In this document: positions 61,247 through 64,000 of the stretch, piece after piece
Numbering within the stretch: the first letter of the stretch is position 1
How the letters are laid out: every line of letters begins with the position of its first letter
Source of the DNA: Sva-07 sp963829585
GTDB lineage: Bacteria; Actinomycetota; Acidimicrobiia; Acidimicrobiales; Ilumatobacteraceae
Assembly (NCBI GenBank): GCA_963829585.1
Contig: CAWHJD010000011.1
Coordinates: 1 to 64,000, forward strand
Direction: 5' to 3'
DNA length: 64,000 nucleotides
Notes under the pieces: generated by a model
The model's input: only the letters and a program-made list of their open reading frames with translations
Database searches by the model: none
What the model was told of the DNA's origin: nothing
Made by a program: the position numbers and the translations under genes

Positions 61247-62530
61247 ATGACCGCATCCGAGACCGCCGTCGAGCCACAGCACGACCACGTCCCCGGCACT
61301 GCTCGGGCAGCGTTCTCGTACCGGAGTTTCCGGATCATCTTCATCGGGCTCGCGCTGTCGAACATCGGTACGTGGATGCAGAACTTCACGCTGCCCGCCT
61401 ACATCGACGTCCGCACGGGCCGACCGGCCCTCGTCGGCCTGATGGTGTTCATGCAACTCGGCCCGCTGTTGATCCTGTCGATCCCCGGCGGCGTGTTGGC
61501 CGACCGGGTGTCGAAACAGAAACTCCAGCTGACGATGCAGAGCGCCTCGGTGGTACTCACGATCGCGCTCGCGTACTTCGTCTATGCGGAGACCGAACTG
61601 TGGACCCTGTTCGCGGCGCAGCTCGGCATCGGCATCGCCAATGCCCTCAACGCACCGGCCTTCCAGTCGTCGATGCCGCTGCTGGTCCACCGCCAGGACC
61701 TTCCCGGCGCGATCAGTCTGAACTCGGCGATGATCAACGGCACCCGCGTGGTCGGCCCGATCCTCGCCGCGCTCCTCGCCATCGCAGGGTTGACCGTCTC
61801 GCAGATCTTCCTCGTCAATGCCGCGACGTACCTGTTCTTCATCGCTGCCCTGCTCATCGTGCGGATGCCCGACGTCCGCAGCGGCAACACCGCCAAGGGC
61901 TGGCGCAGTCTGCTCACGGGCGTCAACACCGCCCGGCATCGCAAGGTACTGAGCCGGCTGCTCGCCGGCATGTTCCTGTTCTCGCTGTTCAGCCTCGTCT
62001 ACATCGGCCTGTTCCCGTCGGTGGTCCGTCTGAACCTCGACATCTCACCGGCGAGCACCACGTATCGCTGGCTGTACGCCATCTGGGGTCTGGGCGCGTT
62101 CTTCGGGGCGCTCTCGGTCGGCACGTTCCTGTCGCGGGTGGACCGCAAGCTCCTGATCGTGCGCGGCTTCGTCGGTTTCGGCGTGGCACTCGGTGTCTTC
62201 TCGCAGCTGCGCGGCCCGGCACTCGCGTTCCCGGTGGGTTTCGTGCTCGGGTTCTTCTACTTCATGACCGCGACCGCGATCACCACGACGCTCCAGCTGA
62301 ACATGAAGAACACCGAGCGGGCAACGGTGATGCCGCTGTGGTTCATGGTCTTCGGCGGCACCGTGCCGATCGGCAACCTGCTGTTCGGCATCGTCATCGA
62401 GTGGGTCGGTGCGCGGGCAGTACTGGGATTCGGTGCGGTGTTCGCGTTCTTCCTCGCCTGGTGGGTCGACCTGCGACGGCTGCCGGAGTCGGCGTTCCTG
62501 CCCGAGGAGGACGGGGGCGAACCGGCCTGA
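61247..62530 (+). CDS. MFS transporter (MFS_3 type)
   Basis: A 427-residue major facilitator protein with about 11-12 membrane helices, beginning with SFRIIFIGLALSNIGTWMQN and the A-motif-like GGVLADRVSKQKL between helices 2 and 3, and LNAPAFQSSMPLLVHRQDLP. Members export siderophores or drugs. Short near-duplicate ATGACCGCA starts lie at 61230 and 61247; the second is in frame with the fold. A palindromic operator candidate lies 37 bases upstream, and the DHA2 gene follows 24 bases downstream. Confidence 0.9.
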   Translation: MTASETAVEPQHDHVPGTARAAFSYRSFRIIFIGLALSNIGTWMQNFTLPAYIDVRTGRPALVGLMVFMQLGPLLILSIPGGVLADRVSKQKLQLTMQSASVVLTIALAYFVYAETELWTLFAAQLGIGIANALNAPAFQSSMPLLVHRQDLPGAISLNSAMINGTRVVGPILAALLAIAGLTVSQIFLVNAATYLFFIAALLIVRMPDVRSGNTAKGWRSLLTGVNTARHRKVLSRLLAGMFLFSLFSLVYIGLFPSVVRLNLDISPASTTYRWLYAIWGLGAFFGALSVGTFLSRVDRKLLIVRGFVGFGVALGVFSQLRGPALAFPVGFVLGFFYFMTATAITTTLQLNMKNTERATVMPLWFMVFGGTVPIGNLLFGIVIEWVGARAVLGFGAVFAFFLAWWVDLRRLPESAFLPEEDGGEPA

Positions 62531-62541
62531 CGCTCTCGCGC

Positions 62542-62547
62542 TACGGT
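62542..62547 (+). promoter_or_regulatory. -10 box, DHA2 transporter gene
   Basis: TACGGT, 7 nt before GTG 62555. Confidence 0.4.
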
Positions 62548-62554
62548 CACGCCG

Positions 62555-64000
62555 GTGAAGCGCTGGCTCCCGCTCGTCGCCCTGTCCGGCGCCCAGTTCA
62601 TCATGGTCCTCGACCAGTCGGTGATGAACGTCGCGATCAGCCAACTCGTCGAGGATTTCGACACGACGGTCACGACGATCCAAGGCGTCATCACCCTGTA
62701 CAGCCTGATGATGGCGATGTTCATGCTCACCGGCGGCAAGATCGGCGACATCCTCGGTCGTCGGCGCACCTTCGTCATCGGCCTCGTCGTCTATGCCTGC
62801 GGATCGGCTCTGACCGCTGCAGCGCCCACCGTCGCCGTGCTGACCCTCGGCTGGTCGGTACTGGAAGGAATCGGTGCCGCCCTGGTGCTGCCTGCCATGG
62901 CCGCGCTGATCGCCGGCAACTACGAGGGCCCGAGCCGCAAGACCGCCTACGCGATCATCGGTGGCGTCGCCGGCGCCGGCATCGCCATCGGCCCGATCGT
63001 GGGCGGCTGGGCCACCACTGAACTGAGTTGGCGCGTCGTGTTCGCCGGCGAGGTCGTCATCGTGATCGCGGTCCTGATCATGACTCCGTTCGTGCTCGAC
63101 GCGCCGCGCAGCGGGCCCAAGCCACGCCTCGACGTGGTCGGGTCGGTGCTCGCGGCGGCCGGGCTCGGAGCCGTCGTGCTCGCCACGCTCCGCGCCGGCA
63201 CGTGGGGCTGGGTGAAGCCGAAGAATTCACCGATCGAACCATTCGGTTTCTCACTCACGTTGTTCCTGGTCGCGTTCGGGGCGGGACTGCTGTGGGCGTT
63301 CGTCGGTTGGCAACGTCATCGTGAGCGGGCCGGAAAGGATCCCCTCGTCCACCTCGACCTGCTCTCGATCCCCGTGCTGCGCGCCGGACTCATCGGGTTG
63401 TTCTCCCAGAACCTCATCCTGATGGGGATCTTCTTCACGATCCCGCTCTACCTGCAGCTCGTCCTCGGACTCGACGCGCTCGAGACGGGCATCAAGATGC
63501 TGCCGGTGTCGATCATGATGTTCATCGCTTCCGCCGCGGGATCACGACTGTCCACACGTTACTCCGTCCGCGGCATCGTGCGGACCGGGCTCTCCCTCAC
63601 CGGGCTCGCCAGCCTGCTCCTGCTCGCCACCATGCACCCCGATCTCGACGAATCGTCGTTCGCCGTCGCCATGGGTGTGCTCGGAGTCGGGATGGGGCTG
63701 ATCGCCTCGCAGCTGGGCAACGTGGTGCAGTCGTCGGTCGATGGATCCGGCCGTGGCGAGGCGGGTGGGCTGCAGTTCACCGGCCAGCAGCTCGGGTCGT
63801 CGATCGGCGTCGCTCTCATCGGCGGCGTGGTCCTCGCCGGGCTCGCGAGTGGCTTCGTCACCAACGTCCAAGCCGACGAACGCCTGGACGACAGCATCGA
63901 GCAGCAGGTCGTGGTGGCCGTCGAGGACGGTATCGACTTCGTGGCCGCCGACTCCGTCGAGGCGGCAGCCCGCTCCGCCGGCCTCACCGAGGACGAGGCC
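62555..64000 (+). CDS. DHA2-family MFS exporter (partial, runs off the end)
   Basis: An open frame of 482 codons without stop to the window end. It is a 14-helix drug:proton antiporter: AQFIMVLDQSVMNVAISQLV (motif D1), GGKIGDILGRRRTFVIGLVV (motif A), and VLPAMAALIAGNYEGPSRKT near helix 5 are visible, followed by further helices with LQLVLGLDALETGIKMLPVS. GTG 62555 is the start. It should export drugs or toxic metabolites. The C-terminal helices lie outside the window. Confidence 0.9.
   Translation, partial: MKRWLPLVALSGAQFIMVLDQSVMNVAISQLVEDFDTTVTTIQGVITLYSLMMAMFMLTGGKIGDILGRRRTFVIGLVVYACGSALTAAAPTVAVLTLGWSVLEGIGAALVLPAMAALIAGNYEGPSRKTAYAIIGGVAGAGIAIGPIVGGWATTELSWRVVFAGEVVIVIAVLIMTPFVLDAPRSGPKPRLDVVGSVLAAAGLGAVVLATLRAGTWGWVKPKNSPIEPFGFSLTLFLVAFGAGLLWAFVGWQRHRERAGKDPLVHLDLLSIPVLRAGLIGLFSQNLILMGIFFTIPLYLQLVLGLDALETGIKMLPVSIMMFIASAAGSRLSTRYSVRGIVRTGLSLTGLASLLLLATMHPDLDESSFAVAMGVLGVGMGLIASQLGNVVQSSVDGSGRGEAGGLQFTGQQLGSSIGVALIGGVVLAGLASGFVTNVQADERLDDSIEQQVVVAVEDGIDFVAADSVEAAARSAGLTEDEA

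Overview
The window is high-GC, densely coded actinobacterial chromosome. The gene content points to Actinomycetota, and to an Acidimicrobiia/Ilumatobacter-like lineage by inference only. Markers are a mycothiol synthase homologue, a DinB/mycothiol-type protein, two luciferase-like (F420-type) oxidoreductases, a SigK/RskA pair, DUF3499, and a DUF222/HNH gene. No ribosomal RNA, CRISPR array, prophage or insertion sequence is visible. No gene-free stretch exceeds about 180 bases.

Layout. 1-7.4 kb: a cut-off gene start, an F420-type oxidoreductase, fumC, a zinc-ribbon protein, a DHFR-like gene, an SRPBCC/ArsR pair, a ROK protein and an EamA transporter. 7.4-9.2 kb: a membrane protein, tRNA-Met(CAU), an SDR and tRNA-Asn. 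9.2-13.6 kb: rskA-sigK and a small overlapping gene, a fasciclin lipoprotein and a membrane molybdopterin oxidoreductase. 13.7-20.5 kb: a tight ppdK-terC-dnaG-rpoD run. 20.5-26 kb: a broken M50 protease, a YgfZ-like protein, hisI-trpE, and groES divergent from a hydrolase. 26-31.7 kb: an aldo/keto reductase and the hisC-B-H-A-F operon with an enoyl-CoA hydratase at its end. 31.7-41.2 kb: nth, an mshD-like gene, an M3 peptidase, rlmN, a phosphotransferase pair, an M23 endopeptidase, DUF3499, a holin-like protein and tRNA-Val. 41.2-53.6 kb: a J-domain membrane protein, two dehydrogenases, AlkB, ArfB, an aminotransferase, a DUF3516-type helicase, NUDIX and DUF222/HNH. 53.6-64 kb: an acyl-CoA carboxylase/AtuA operon, a DinB protein, an epoxide hydrolase and two MFS transporters, the last running off the end.

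Two patterns cut across the annotation. First, about twenty genes have a TANNNT-type hexamer ending only 6-9 nt before the start codon, usually with no Shine-Dalgarno sequence, so leaderless transcripts look common. Genes inside operons instead join by 1-4 base overlaps (ATGA, GTGA, TGATG). Second, six genes carry single-base frameshifts, mostly at short G or C runs, including hisH. So many clean, otherwise intact frameshifts suggest sequence or assembly errors more than real decay.

I did not find a convincing wholly new defence or mobile system. The most interesting regulatory candidates are the sigK/fasciclin/molybdo-oxidoreductase module, a bidirectional promoter with two interlocked -10 boxes at 25375-25384, a 20-bp perfect palindrome before an exporter gene, and a two-copy palindromic element.
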